From positions 186,001 to 250,000 of the forward strand of contig NZ_JAIVAP010000005.1 of assembly GCF_020171945.1 (NCBI RefSeq): DNA of 64,000 bases, written 5' to 3'. Source of the DNA: Bacillus infantis. GTDB lineage: Bacteria > Bacillota > Bacilli > Bacillales > Cytobacillaceae. A program made the position numbers and the translations under genes. The stretch's first letter is position 1; each line of letters opens with the position of its first letter. The notes below the pieces were generated by a model. The model was not told the DNA's origin and did no database searches. It was given only the letters and a program-made list of their open reading frames with translations. Shown piece after piece: positions 51,063 through 59,836 of the stretch.

Positions 51063-52307
51063 ATGGAAGTCTTTGTTGCGAGGCAGCCGATTTTTAACAC
51101 TAAGGAAGAAGTATTCGCTTATGAATTGCTGTACAGAAGCAGCCAGGTGAATGAATTTCCCCTTATCAACGGCGACCAGGCGACCGCCGACGTCATTATA
51201 AACAGTTTCTTAAATATAGGAATCGACAGGCTGTCCGGAGGCAAGCCCTGTTTTATTAATTTTACCGAAAACCTGCTCAATCTCCGGCTCCCGACTTATT
51301 TCAGGCCAAGGGAGATTGTTGTGGAAATACTGGAAACGGTGGAACCCAGCAGCTATCTGATTGATATCTGCCGGGAACTGAAAAACCTGGGGTATCAGAT
51401 CGCCCTTGATGATTACGCCCTCCAGGAAGGCAATCCTTTTTCAAAGCAGCTGCTCGAGTACACAGATATAATTAAAGTGGACTTCCTCGCCACTTCAGCC
51501 GGCATGAGGGAGAGGATTGAGCGGGAAGCCAAACGGCTCAAGCTCAAAATGGTAGCGGAAAAAGTCGAAACAAGAGCTGAGTTTGAGGATGCGAGAAGAA
51601 GGGGCTATGATTATTTTCAGGGCTACTTCTTTGAAAAACCCGAAATTGTATCAACTTATGATGTTCCGACCTATTTTCATTCTTATTATGAGATGATCTA
51701 TAATCTCTCGACTGCTGACCCAAGCATAGATTTGATATCAAATCTGATTGAAAGAGATTTATCACTTTCCTATAAGCTGCTTAGGCTGATCAACTCTCCG
51801 GCTTTCAGGCCGAAGCACAAGATAAACAGCATCAGGCAGGCGACGGTTCTGCTGGGGCTGAATGAAATCCAGAAGTGGATCTATGTGCTTGCTGTCAGGG
51901 AGTCTGCCCTGGAAAAGAAGGCAGTGCAGAAGGAAACGATCAGGATTTGCCTGATAAGGGCAAAGATGGCTGAATCTATAGCGGTTTTAAGAAAGAAAGG
52001 GGCTTTGAATGCCCAATATTTTTTAACAGGAATGTTTTCGATGATGGACAGCATTCTTGGGGCATCGATGGAGGATATATTGACTGATCTGCCGCTTCAG
52101 GACGAAATAGGGGATGCGCTCAGGGGCATCCAAAATCCTCTTAAAGATGTGCTGGATCTTGCGGTCGCTGTTGAGAAGGCTGACTGGAAGCTGATCAGTG
52201 AAAAAAGCAGGTGCCTTCATATAGAAGAGAATGCTCTTTTTCGCATATATGCCGATTCTATAGCATGGACCAATAGTCTGCTTTCAGAAGAATCTCTTTA
52301 CATATGA
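51063..52307 (+). CDS. yuxH: YuxH-like EAL-HDOD signalling protein
   Basis: The 414-residue protein has an N-terminal EAL-like domain (residues about 1-200) and a C-terminal HDOD domain (about 205-400). The EAL motif is YELLYRS instead of ExL and several metal ligands are absent, so it should bind rather than hydrolyse cyclic di-GMP, if at all. HDOD hallmarks are IERDLSLSYKLLRLINSPAF and SIRQATVLLGLNEIQKW. It matches B. subtilis YuxH. RBS is GGAGG, 8 nt from ATG. Confidence 0.88.
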   Translation: MEVFVARQPIFNTKEEVFAYELLYRSSQVNEFPLINGDQATADVIINSFLNIGIDRLSGGKPCFINFTENLLNLRLPTYFRPREIVVEILETVEPSSYLIDICRELKNLGYQIALDDYALQEGNPFSKQLLEYTDIIKVDFLATSAGMRERIEREAKRLKLKMVAEKVETRAEFEDARRRGYDYFQGYFFEKPEIVSTYDVPTYFHSYYEMIYNLSTADPSIDLISNLIERDLSLSYKLLRLINSPAFRPKHKINSIRQATVLLGLNEIQKWIYVLAVRESALEKKAVQKETIRICLIRAKMAESIAVLRKKGALNAQYFLTGMFSMMDSILGASMEDILTDLPLQDEIGDALRGIQNPLKDVLDLAVAVEKADWKLISEKSRCLHIEENALFRIYADSIAWTNSLLSEESLYI

Positions 52308-52321
52308 TTGCAGCTGACTTC

Positions 52322-52346
52322 AAAAGCGCCGGTCTGCGGCGCTTTC
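52322..52346 (+). terminator. Hairpin between convergent yuxH and the 52355 gene
   Basis: AAAGCGCCG pairs with CGGCGCTTT around a 5-nt loop. T-runs are short, so strength is uncertain. Confidence 0.6.
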
Positions 52347-52354
52347 GAAGTTTG

Positions 52355-52624
52355 TCAGAGCCATCGTCTTTGCGGCTTGACATATCTCTTCGCTTCTGCG
52401 GCTAAAAGCTTCCTTAAAGAATTCTGTGATACAGCGGCCATTATGTCCGCGGGATTGGGGAATGTTCCATGATCATTGAAGCGTACCCGGATAGAGCCAT
52501 TGTAAATTTCCTGTTCCCCGTACAGGATCCTTGTATCTACAAAAGCTGTTTTTTCTGTTAACCCGTTTGCTGCTTCAAGCTCTTCAACCCTGCTGATGAA
52601 AAATTTGAACTTATATTCCTGCAT
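52355..52624 (-). CDS. Small conserved protein of unknown function
   Basis: The 89-residue protein has no signal peptide, membrane segment or Cys. It is mixed alpha/beta with a basic C-terminus (AEAKRYVKPQRRW). ATG 52624 follows GGAGGTG. I do not recognise the family; length and neighbours give no clue. Confidence 0.65.
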   Translation of the reverse strand: MQEYKFKFFISRVEELEAANGLTEKTAFVDTRILYGEQEIYNGSIRVRFNDHGTFPNPADIMAAVSQNSLRKLLAAEAKRYVKPQRRWL

Positions 52625-52778
52625 CGCTTTGACTCACCTCCGGCCTGCACATAGGTTAATACCCGCCATATCGTATTCTAACTCATATCGTCCGCAAGAG
52701 GATTGAACTTGAGAGGAATTTATGGCAATCTATTATTATGATGATTTAGCAGGTTAAAGGGAAAATGGAGGTTTTGAA

Positions 52779-53762
52779 ATGGAAATAGAAATTCTGAAAT
52801 GCCATGGGTCGGGAAACGACTTTTTGCTGATAGATGAGATATCAAGAAATTATGGATTTACGGAAGAACAGCGGCGGGAGCTTGCCATCGCTCTTTGCCG
52901 CCGGGATTCTCAACTGGGGGCAGACGGTATTCTTTTTACAATGAAGAGTGATAAAGCCGATGCCCGGATGAGGGTGTTTAATGCTGATGGATCAGAAGCT
53001 TCAATGTGCGGCAACGGCCTGCGCTGTGTCGCCCGCTATGTATGCGAACTATTAGATTTGAAGGAAGCGATCATTGAAACAATGAAGGCAGATTTAAAGG
53101 TTGAAAAGCGGCCGGATATCTTCCCGGAAATTCCAACCTATCTTGTTGAAATTTCACCAGTCTCCTTCCAGATCCGTGATTTGCCGCTCATGCTGAATCA
53201 GGAGACATTAAAGGATGAGAAAATAAGCTCATTGTCAGATTCGCTTAATTTCACTGCTTTAGCTGTTCCCAATCCGCATCTGATTGCGGTTTGCAGCAAA
53301 GATGATATTAGATCAGATCTTCAAAAAGAGATCAGTGAGCAAGTCAATGGCCCGAATGAGCTGTTTCCTGATGGAGTAAATGTCAGCTTCATCAAGCCTC
53401 TTAGAGAGGAAAGCATTTACGTGAGGACCTTTGAGCGCGGAGTGGGCTTCACGAATGCATGCGGAACTGCGATGTCAGCTTCCACCCTGGTATCCTGCCT
53501 TCAAGGGATGAATAAGCTTGAAAGGCCGGTGGATGTGTATAATAATGGGGGAAAGGTCCAATGTATCGCACATGAATCAAATGGCGGGTATACAATCGAC
53601 CTGATCGGGAACGCGACGTATATGTACCGTGTAAAAGCCTATGCGGATCCTGCCCAGCCTAAGTCGTTTACTTTGGGTGAAAAAGCTTATTTTGAGGCCG
53701 AAGCAGAACAGTATGGCAAGCTGCAGGAACATGCCAGTGAAGTAATAGAAGAATATTTATGA
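52779..53762 (+). CDS. dapF: Diaminopimelate epimerase DapF, long type
   Basis: The 327-residue enzyme is about 45 residues longer than B. subtilis DapF and resembles the Listeria type (IPTYLVEISPV and FERGVGFTNACGTAMSA). Both catalytic cysteines are present: Cys77 in SMCGNGLRC and the Cys in NACGT. It interconverts LL- and meso-diaminopimelate for lysine and peptidoglycan synthesis. The C-terminal 40 residues are extra. ATG 52779 follows TGGAGG. The gene stands alone, away from other dap genes. Confidence 0.93.
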   Translation: MEIEILKCHGSGNDFLLIDEISRNYGFTEEQRRELAIALCRRDSQLGADGILFTMKSDKADARMRVFNADGSEASMCGNGLRCVARYVCELLDLKEAIIETMKADLKVEKRPDIFPEIPTYLVEISPVSFQIRDLPLMLNQETLKDEKISSLSDSLNFTALAVPNPHLIAVCSKDDIRSDLQKEISEQVNGPNELFPDGVNVSFIKPLREESIYVRTFERGVGFTNACGTAMSASTLVSCLQGMNKLERPVDVYNNGGKVQCIAHESNGGYTIDLIGNATYMYRVKAYADPAQPKSFTLGEKAYFEAEAEQYGKLQEHASEVIEEYL

Positions 53763-53767
53763 TTAGA

Positions 53768-53797
53768 AAAGAATGCTGCCGCCGCAGCATTCTTTTT
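53768..53797 (+). terminator. Terminator after dapF
   Basis: AAAGAATGCTGC pairs with GCAGCATTCTTT, followed by a T-run. Its symmetry could also end the convergent ligD transcript. Confidence 0.88.
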
Positions 53798-53822
53798 CGG
53801 TGCAGAAAGATACTGTGAGCTT

Positions 53823-55661
53823 TCAGGTCTTTTTTTCTGCGTTCAAGAATTCAAGAACCGGAGAAAAAGCCTGCAAATCCTTTGCAGAGAAATAACCTTG
53901 AAGCGGGTCTCCCAGTTTGTTGATCCGTTTTACAACATTATCTACCCGGAACTCTTCCATCCTGAGCCGGTCATTAACTTCTTCCCAAAACAATGGTGCT
54001 GCGATACCGGCATACTGGTTGCCTCTGGCTGAATATGGTGCCACAATCGTCTTTCCCTCTGCATGCTGGATATAATCGACATAAAGCCTGCCGCCCCGGT
54101 TTTTCTTCATTCTTTCAGTTGTGAAAAGGTCCGGTTCTTTGGATATAAGATAGTCAGCAATGAAAGAAGTGAACAGGCGTGTATCGTCATAAGTGTAGGC
54201 ATTCTCAGGAAGCGGGATGTAAACCTGGAGCCCTTTATTCCCGGATGTCTTGACAAATGATGTGAGCTTAAGATGATCGAGCACTTCTTTAATCATCAGT
54301 GCGGCCTTTATAGCAAGGGTGAATGCATCCCGGGATGGAGGATCCAGATCGAAGACGATTTCAGACGGACCTTTGCTTTTGATGGTCTGAAATGGTATAT
54401 GAAATTCAAATGCCAGCTGATTGCCGAGCCAGAGAAATGTCTTAAGATTATTGCAGACAATATAATTGATTCCATCTGACATTTTTGTTTCAACAAAGTC
54501 TGGTGTATAGTCGGGTGCGTTTTTTTGGTAAAATGGTTCCCCGAAAATGCCGTGCGGATACCTGATGACGGTGAGAAGCCTATCTTTTAGAAATGGCAGC
54601 ATATATGGGGAAATTTCCCGTAGATAATGGATAAAATCTATCTTCTTCAGTGCTGGCGTTTCCCATATAGGCTTGTCAGGATGTGTGATTTCTACATCAT
54701 CGGGGAGATTCTTCTGCTGTTCGGCAAATTGGCTGTAGGTGCACTGCTCAGGCTTCAGGTCAAAACGGAATTGATGGAAGTGGGGCTCACGCATCTGCCC
54801 GTCATAAACCTCCAGGTACTTTAGCTCTGTACAAATGCCCGGATTAACATAAACAAATCTGCCATCTTCTTCTCTTTTGTTGTTTTTGATTGTCTCCATA
54901 AGGGCCTTTTTCTCATCAGGCTTTAGCCCGAATATAAATTGGCCGATCGGGTGGACCCTTTCGCCATCATACACGCCTGCATAGAAATAACCATTAGATT
55001 TTTCATAAGCTGTGATAAAGCAAGAAACATATTTCCAATTTTTGTATTTCTGCCATAAGGTTGAGCGTTTGCCTTCCTCCCATTTGCTTTTCTCCTGTTT
55101 AGCCACAATTCCTTCGCCATCATGAAGGATCACCTGTTCCCACAGATTTTTAAAATCTTCATATCCAGGTATCATCTGAAGAAGCCTTGTGCTCTTTTCG
55201 TCAGGCTCAAGCGGGAGCTGTGCTGATGTGAAAAAATTCTCTAATGCGGCTTTCCTCTCCCTGTAATCCAATGCTGCTATGCTCTTCCCTTTAAGCTTTA
55301 ATGCATCAAAGATCAATAAGCGGCATGGCGATTGCCTGGCTTTTTCCAAAATCCTCTTTTCTGAACGCATTCTACCCCTTACTTGGATAGAACCAAAATG
55401 GGCTTTATGTTTATTTTCTAAATAAACAAGCTCTCCATCCAATTGAAGAGGCAGGAAAGGTTCAAACACCTGAAGGCTGTTTTCAAGGAAAGACCTGACT
55501 TCGGGAAAAAGTTCCAGCAGCGGTTTGCCATTTCTGCTTGTCAGAGAAAGCCCCTTGTCATCCCACTCAAGGATGGCCCTAAATCCATCGTATTTTACTT
55601 CGTAAAACCATCCTTTGGCATCTGGAGCATCAAAGGTCAGGCTCGGAAGCATTGGTTTCAT
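53823..55661 (-). CDS. ligD: Non-homologous end-joining ligase LigD
   Basis: The 612-residue protein has an N-terminal ATP-dependent DNA ligase domain (about residues 1-300, AMP-lysine Lys23 in VKYDG) and a C-terminal primase-polymerase domain (about 330-600, IVFDLDPP and GNKGLQVYIP). There is no nuclease domain, as in B. subtilis YkoU. It joins DNA double-strand breaks together with Ku, chiefly in dormant or germinating spores. ATG 55661 follows AAAGGAGTG. It is divergent from ku, sharing a 170-base regulatory region. Confidence 0.93.
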   Translation of the reverse strand: MKPMLPSLTFDAPDAKGWFYEVKYDGFRAILEWDDKGLSLTSRNGKPLLELFPEVRSFLENSLQVFEPFLPLQLDGELVYLENKHKAHFGSIQVRGRMRSEKRILEKARQSPCRLLIFDALKLKGKSIAALDYRERKAALENFFTSAQLPLEPDEKSTRLLQMIPGYEDFKNLWEQVILHDGEGIVAKQEKSKWEEGKRSTLWQKYKNWKYVSCFITAYEKSNGYFYAGVYDGERVHPIGQFIFGLKPDEKKALMETIKNNKREEDGRFVYVNPGICTELKYLEVYDGQMREPHFHQFRFDLKPEQCTYSQFAEQQKNLPDDVEITHPDKPIWETPALKKIDFIHYLREISPYMLPFLKDRLLTVIRYPHGIFGEPFYQKNAPDYTPDFVETKMSDGINYIVCNNLKTFLWLGNQLAFEFHIPFQTIKSKGPSEIVFDLDPPSRDAFTLAIKAALMIKEVLDHLKLTSFVKTSGNKGLQVYIPLPENAYTYDDTRLFTSFIADYLISKEPDLFTTERMKKNRGGRLYVDYIQHAEGKTIVAPYSARGNQYAGIAAPLFWEEVNDRLRMEEFRVDNVVKRINKLGDPLQGYFSAKDLQAFSPVLEFLNAEKKT

Positions 55662-55771
55662 TGTGACACTCCTTTCCGCGGCAGGGTTCGACTATCCTCA
55701 GTCATTCTAACGGCTCATCCTCCATTATTCCATTCTGGGGGGGATCCTACTCCGCTGGCAGAAGTTATCTT

Positions 55772-55801
55772 GCATTTCAAATGATGAATCATCGCACATT
55801 A
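55772..55801 (+). promoter_or_regulatory. Possible sigma-G promoter of ku
   Basis: GCATT (-35-like, GnATR with one mismatch) is 18 bases from CACATTA (-10 CATnnTA with one mismatch), 31 bases before the ku ATG. Sigma-G control of ku is known in B. subtilis, which supports an otherwise weak match. Confidence 0.35.
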
Positions 55802-55831
55802 AAGTTAAAGACTATAGAATGGAGAATCAGG

Positions 55832-56677
55832 ATGCATACAATCTGGAAAGGCAGCATCAGCTTCGGGCTTGTAAATATACCGATTAAGCTTCATGCAGCA
55901 ATTGAGGACAAGGACATTAAGCTGCGGACCCTTCACAAGGAGTGTCATTCTCCAATTAAATATGAGAAAATCTGTCCGGTCTGTGAAACAGAAGTCAAAC
56001 CGGAAGATATTGTAAAGGCTTATGAATACACAAAGGGAAAATTTGTCGTTCTTGAAGACGAGGACCTGAAGAAATTGAAGCAGGCTAACGAAGACAAAGC
56101 TGTTGAAATCATCGATTTTGTTAAAATGGCTGAAATCGATCCCATCTATTATGACCGCAGCTATTATATGTCCCCAGGTGATGGGGGAGGAAAGGCTTAT
56201 TCGCTTTTGAGAAAAGCACTGGAAGACTCGGAAAAGGTGGGGCTCGCCAAAATCATCATCCGATCAAAAGAGCAGCTGGCCGTTGTCAGGGTATTTGAAA
56301 ATACTCTGATCATGGAAACAATACACTTTCCGGATGAAGTGAGAAAAGCCGGCGATGTACCGAACGTCCCTTCTGAGGACAAAGTGACAGAAAAAGAGCT
56401 GGAAACTGCCATCATGCTCATCGACCAGCTGACAACAGCATTTGAGCCTGACAAGTATACAGATGAATACAGGTCTGCGCTTCTGGATCTCATCGAAGCA
56501 AAGCGGACAGGCAAAGAAGTGGTAACTCCTGCAGAAAAAGAAACAAAATCAAATGTAACAGACCTGATGGCCGCATTGCAGGCTTCAATCGACAATACCA
56601 AACCCGATAAGCCGAAAAAGCCGGCTGCGCGCAAGAAGAGGGCTGCTGCACGGCCGAAGGAAAAGAAAGAAGCGTGA
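55832..56677 (+). CDS. ku: DNA-end-binding protein Ku
   Basis: The 281-residue protein is a bacterial Ku homodimer subunit: MHTIWKGSISFGLVNIPIKLH at the start, the bridge-forming core (about residues 15-235) and a Lys/Pro/Ala-rich C-terminal tail (about 250-281) that binds DNA and recruits LigD. ATG 55832 follows GGAGAATCAGG; an in-frame start at 55781 has none. Divergent from ligD. Confidence 0.94.
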   Translation: MHTIWKGSISFGLVNIPIKLHAAIEDKDIKLRTLHKECHSPIKYEKICPVCETEVKPEDIVKAYEYTKGKFVVLEDEDLKKLKQANEDKAVEIIDFVKMAEIDPIYYDRSYYMSPGDGGGKAYSLLRKALEDSEKVGLAKIIIRSKEQLAVVRVFENTLIMETIHFPDEVRKAGDVPNVPSEDKVTEKELETAIMLIDQLTTAFEPDKYTDEYRSALLDLIEAKRTGKEVVTPAEKETKSNVTDLMAALQASIDNTKPDKPKKPAARKKRAAARPKEKKEA

Positions 56678-56680
56678 TGG

Positions 56681-56706
56681 AAAAACCGCCTTTGTGCGGT
56701 TTTTTC
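56681..56706 (+). terminator. Terminator after ku
   Basis: AAAAACCGC pairs with GCGGTTTTT around a 6-nt loop, ending in a T-run. Confidence 0.88.
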
Positions 56707-56791
56707 TTATTCATATGCGAATTATGTTCACAAACTGCCTAAATAGGCAATATAGAAGGTATAGGACAATAACAAGAAAAGGAAGTCATAC

Positions 56792-57445
56792 ATGAAAAAA
56801 CTGACAGGAATCAAACTTTTGTATATTCTTTCTGCTGCAGCACTTCTTGGCCTTTTTACTTTTCTTTTTGCCGAAATTGCAGAAGAGCTGAAAGAAAACG
56901 AACTGGAGGCTTTTGACCATGCAATCATCAATTTTGTCCAGTCTTTTATCAATGACCAGCTGACTGCGTTGATGTTCTTAGTTACATACCTGGGCTCTGT
57001 GAAGTTTCTTGTGTTTATGGCCGCAGCAGGCGGACTCATTCTCATGGTTTATAAAAAATGGGCATTAAGCGTGTTTCTGCTGGCTGGTTCAGGCGGCGGG
57101 GCGCTGTTCAATTGGCTTCTTAAGTGGATTTTTAAAAGAGAACGCCCTGATATTCTACCGCTCCTGACTGAATCAGGATTCAGCTTCCCGAGCGGCCATT
57201 CTATGGGTTCTTTTATTTTTTACGGTGCTACAGCCTATATATTGGTCCATTTGTTTTCTAAAATTAGCTTAAAGATCTTGGCTGTCCTCGCAAATGTCAT
57301 GATAATCCTTTTGATCGGCTTAAGCAGAATTTATCTTGGGGTGCATTATCCAAGTGATGTGGCAGGCGGTTTCCTGGCAGGCGGAGCCTGGCTGGCAGCC
57401 TGTATCATTATTTTCAGGTTGTACGAATATCGGAAGGATCTGTAA
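56792..57445 (+). CDS. PAP2-superfamily membrane phosphatase
   Basis: The 217-residue protein has about five to six membrane helices and the complete PAP2 active site: KWIFKRERP (KxxxxxxRP), PSGH and SRIYLGVHYPSD. Such enzymes dephosphorylate undecaprenyl pyrophosphate or phosphatidylglycerol phosphate at the outer membrane face. ATG 56792 follows AAAGGAAG. Its substrate cannot be told from sequence. Confidence 0.9.
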   Translation: MKKLTGIKLLYILSAAALLGLFTFLFAEIAEELKENELEAFDHAIINFVQSFINDQLTALMFLVTYLGSVKFLVFMAAAGGLILMVYKKWALSVFLLAGSGGGALFNWLLKWIFKRERPDILPLLTESGFSFPSGHSMGSFIFYGATAYILVHLFSKISLKILAVLANVMIILLIGLSRIYLGVHYPSDVAGGFLAGGAWLAACIIIFRLYEYRKDL

Positions 57446-57488
57446 AAAGGTTGCTATGATATAAATTCGGCTGCTGATTTCCAATTAG

Positions 57489-57516
57489 TTGACAGCTTTT
57501 ACTTTTATGATATACT
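57489..57516 (+). promoter_or_regulatory. Strong sigma-A promoter without a recognisable gene
   Basis: TTGACA-N16-TATACT is a near-perfect sigma-A promoter. No gene with a ribosome binding site follows within its transcript; a terminator lies about 440 bases downstream. Confidence 0.7.
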
Positions 57517-57522
57517 AGTAAA

Positions 57523-57968
57523 GCACGTATTTGAGGATATCTGCGGGCAGAATGGAGCGGAACGCCATTTTGCAGATCATGCTCTTTAGATTTTTACTGC
57601 TTAGCAACAATAGGTTTATACCTTTAAGAATTAATTTGTGGACAGCTTGATAATCAGATGCGGATGCTGTACAGCAGGATGCCGCCTGAATGGTATGATT
57701 TCTTCTTAATGCACATCTTCTATAAACCCGAAACATTTCTTCGCATGGATTGCTTCAATTCAATAATGCGGTCTTTAAATGACTGAATCTTAAAGAGCTG
57801 CTATCTTATCCCGATTGTTTACCTGATTCCCGCTGGCGCGGTCTCGGAGCCGCAAGGATGGAAGAGAGGCAGGGCTTTCATTGTTTTAGGTTGAAATTAC
57901 ATTTAATATACTTTATATATAGCCTCAAATATGATAAAAAGGACAGCGTGCTTACATGCTGTCCTTTT
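57523..57968 (+). ncRNA. Orphan transcript, possible regulatory RNA or decayed gene
   Basis: Between the promoter at 57489 and the terminator at 57937-57968 there is no convincing gene. The 5' part folds as ATCTGC ... AATGG/CCATT ... GCAGAT (57538-57581). Two short frames (57552-57650, 32 codons; 57628-57786, in another frame) read protein-like but have no ribosome binding site, and could be pieces of a frameshifted gene. No known RNA family matches by eye. Confidence 0.4.
57937..57968 (+). terminator. Terminator of the orphan transcript
   Basis: AAAAAGGACAGC pairs with GCTGTCCTTTTT around a 10-nt loop. The symmetric stem could act in either direction. Confidence 0.88.
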
Positions 57969-58039
57969 TCAATTCATTGACCAATGCCTAACAGTAAATA
58001 CTATATTATATTAAGTATATGTGTCATAAATACGAACGT

Positions 58040-58083
58040 TTATGTATGAATATATACATAATATCTGTGTTTTGTGATATGAT
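58040..58083 (+). promoter_or_regulatory. folD promoter region with an inverted repeat
   Basis: TTATGTAT-N6-ATACATAA (58040-58061) is a perfect 8-bp palindrome lying over the -35 position of a TATGAT (-10, 58078-58083). This is an operator-like layout for an unidentified repressor. Confidence 0.45.
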
Positions 58084-58104
58084 GGAATAGGAAAATTATT
58101 TATA

Positions 58105-58190
58105 GAGGCGCAGTGACTGACGACGATAGTGGAAGAAACCACAGTGGAGCTGCGTACATATATAGCCGGTCGTCTGGGCAGCCAGCAGTC
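58105..58190 (+). promoter_or_regulatory. ZTP/ZMP riboswitch (pfl motif)
   Basis: The conserved pieces are in order: GTGACTGACGAC, a stem closing with GTGG/CCAC, the GGAGC element, and GCCGGTCGTCTGGGCAG that forms the pseudoknot. This class senses Z nucleotides that accumulate when 10-formyl-THF is short. It fits the folD-type gene 55 bases downstream. Confidence 0.85.
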
Positions 58191-58244
58191 TGCTTTAGCC
58201 TTTTGGGAAAGCGGCCTGAATTTTATACCTGGAGGTTGTATGCT

Positions 58245-59096
58245 ATGACTGAAAAATTGATTCTTGATGGTAAGCAGGTGGCAGCTGATATTAAAGAGGG
58301 ATTGATGCCGAGGGTGAAAGACCTCAAGGAAAAAGGGATCACTCCCTGCCTTGCCACAATCCTGGTTGGAGATGATCCATCCTCTGAAACTTATGTCAGA
58401 ATGAAAGGGAATGCCTGCGCACGGCTTGGCATCCGGTCTGAACGAATTCACATGCCGAAAGAAACCACAACAGAAGAACTGGTAAAAACGATTGAGGAAC
58501 TGAATCAAAATAAGGAAGTTCATGGCATCCTGCTTCAGCATCCTGTTCCCGGACATATAGATGAGCGGAAGGCATTTGAAACCATCAGCATAGATAAAGA
58601 TGTTGACGGCGTGACAAGCCACGGCTACGGGCAGACTGCCTTGGGATTTGGTACATATCCATCGTGCACCCCTGCGGCAATCATGGCAATCATCGATTAT
58701 TATCAACTCCCCGTTGAAGGTAAGCATGCTGTAGTGGTTGGGAGAAGCCCTATCCTTGGAAAACCGGTTTCCGCTTTGCTTTTAAACAGAAATGCGACAG
58801 TAACAACATGCCATTCGTATACTGAAAATCTCTCCCGATTTGTTGGCCAGGCTGATCTTGTCATTGCAGCAGTCGGAAAGCCGGAATTCATAAAAGGAGA
58901 ATGGATCAAGCCTGGAGCTGTTATCCTGGATGCAGGGTATAATAAGGGGAATGTCGGAGATGCAGAGTATGGAAGCTGCCTTGAAAAGGCATCAGCCATA
59001 ACACCTGTACCAGGCGGCGTAGGCCCGGTCACAATTTCGATGCTGCTGAAGCATACGGTTGAAGCAGCAGAAAAGACAGTTGGAGTTAATGCCTAA
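58245..59096 (+). CDS. FolD-like methylenetetrahydrofolate dehydrogenase/cyclohydrolase paralogue
   Basis: The 283-residue protein has the FolD active-site pair Tyr50/Lys54 in YVRMK, the ILLQHPVP block, the KDVDG Asp and the Rossmann motif VVVGRSPILGKP. The substrate loop after KDVDG (TSHGYGQTALGFGTYPSCTP) differs from standard FolD. That loop and the private ZTP riboswitch suggest a second FolD used when one-carbon folate is limiting. ATG 58245 is 9 nt after GGAGG. Both activities are expected but not certain. Confidence 0.9.
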   Translation: MTEKLILDGKQVAADIKEGLMPRVKDLKEKGITPCLATILVGDDPSSETYVRMKGNACARLGIRSERIHMPKETTTEELVKTIEELNQNKEVHGILLQHPVPGHIDERKAFETISIDKDVDGVTSHGYGQTALGFGTYPSCTPAAIMAIIDYYQLPVEGKHAVVVGRSPILGKPVSALLLNRNATVTTCHSYTENLSRFVGQADLVIAAVGKPEFIKGEWIKPGAVILDAGYNKGNVGDAEYGSCLEKASAITPVPGGVGPVTISMLLKHTVEAAEKTVGVNA

Positions 59097-59178
59097 GTAA
59101 GAAAAGGTTGACTTGTTCTTTTTAATGAAGTAATATTAACTTAACACTTTAAGATTCGTTTTATATTTGGATAAGTAG

Positions 59179-59241
59179 TCGTAGCTGCGCTGGTTGTAGT
59201 CGATTTTATCTTCTTCAGCACGTGCAGGCTGCGATTTTTTT
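59179..59241 (+). terminator. Probable terminator between folD and csp
   Basis: TCGTAGCTGC pairs with GCAGGCTGCGA (one bulge) across a 35-nt loop, followed by seven T. It may also form part of the long csp leader. Confidence 0.55.
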
Positions 59242-59296
59242 GTTTTTATATTATACCGCAAGCTTATAGTGAAACACTTTTTGGAGGTTTTTATAC

Positions 59297-59497
59297 ATGA
59301 ACACAGGTAAAGTAAAATGGTTTAATGCAGAAAAAGGATTTGGATTTATCGAAACATCAGAAGGACAGGACGTTTTCGTTCACTTTTCAGCTATCCAATC
59401 TGAAGGCTTCAAGTCTTTAGAAGAAGGCGAAGCAGTAACTTTCGAAATCGTTGAAGGCAACCGTGGACCACAAGCTTCTAACGTAGTTAAAGGCTAA
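59297..59497 (+). CDS. Cold-shock protein, copy 1
   Basis: The 66-residue protein is a CspA/CspB-type single OB-fold. RNP1 is KGFGFIE, RNP2 is VFVHFSAI, and the start is [14 protein letters not shown]. It binds single-stranded RNA/DNA as an RNA chaperone. ATG 59297 follows TTGGAGG. The upstream 150 bases are AT-rich and may be a cold-shock leader. It pairs with a second copy after cshA. Confidence 0.95.
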   Translation: MNTGKVKWFNAEKGFGFIETSEGQDVFVHFSAIQSEGFKSLEEGEAVTFEIVEGNRGPQASNVVKG

Positions 59498-59511
59498 TAG
59501 CATTAATGATG

Positions 59512-59546
59512 AGGTGATGCATGGCAAAGCATGCATCGCCTTTTTG
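59512..59546 (+). terminator. Terminator after csp copy 1
   Basis: AGGTGATGCATG pairs with CATGCATCGCCT (one G-T pair) around a 6-nt loop, followed by TTTTT. Confidence 0.85.
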
Positions 59547-59707
59547 TGTATTGAAACGGACGGCAACTTATGAAAAGAAGAAGCAGGCTCGTGAATAACG
59601 CTTTTCTTTCCTTCATTTACTCCATTTCGTATCCTTCCACCATTCCCCTAGAAAACCGCCCATGAGGCGGACTTTGATTGTGCTGTAAATATAATCACTT
59701 GGGCGGG

Positions 59708-59732
59708 GTTTAAACTTATTTGAATCGGAAAT
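59708..59732 (+). promoter_or_regulatory. Possible sigma-B promoter of cshA
   Basis: GTTTAA-N13-GGAAAT is one mismatch from the sigma-B consensus (GTTTAA-N12-14-GGGWAW), about 105 bases before the cshA start. The 339-base gap also has a CCGCC/GGCGG hairpin (59655-59669) and no gene. Confidence 0.35.
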
Positions 59733-59836
59733 GTAAAAAAGAGATAGAAAGTGGTTAGCCTAGATATATACCTGCTGTAACCCTATATACAATTTGATAA
59801 GAAACAATTGGTTAGAAATTAAGGAGGATTTAAACT

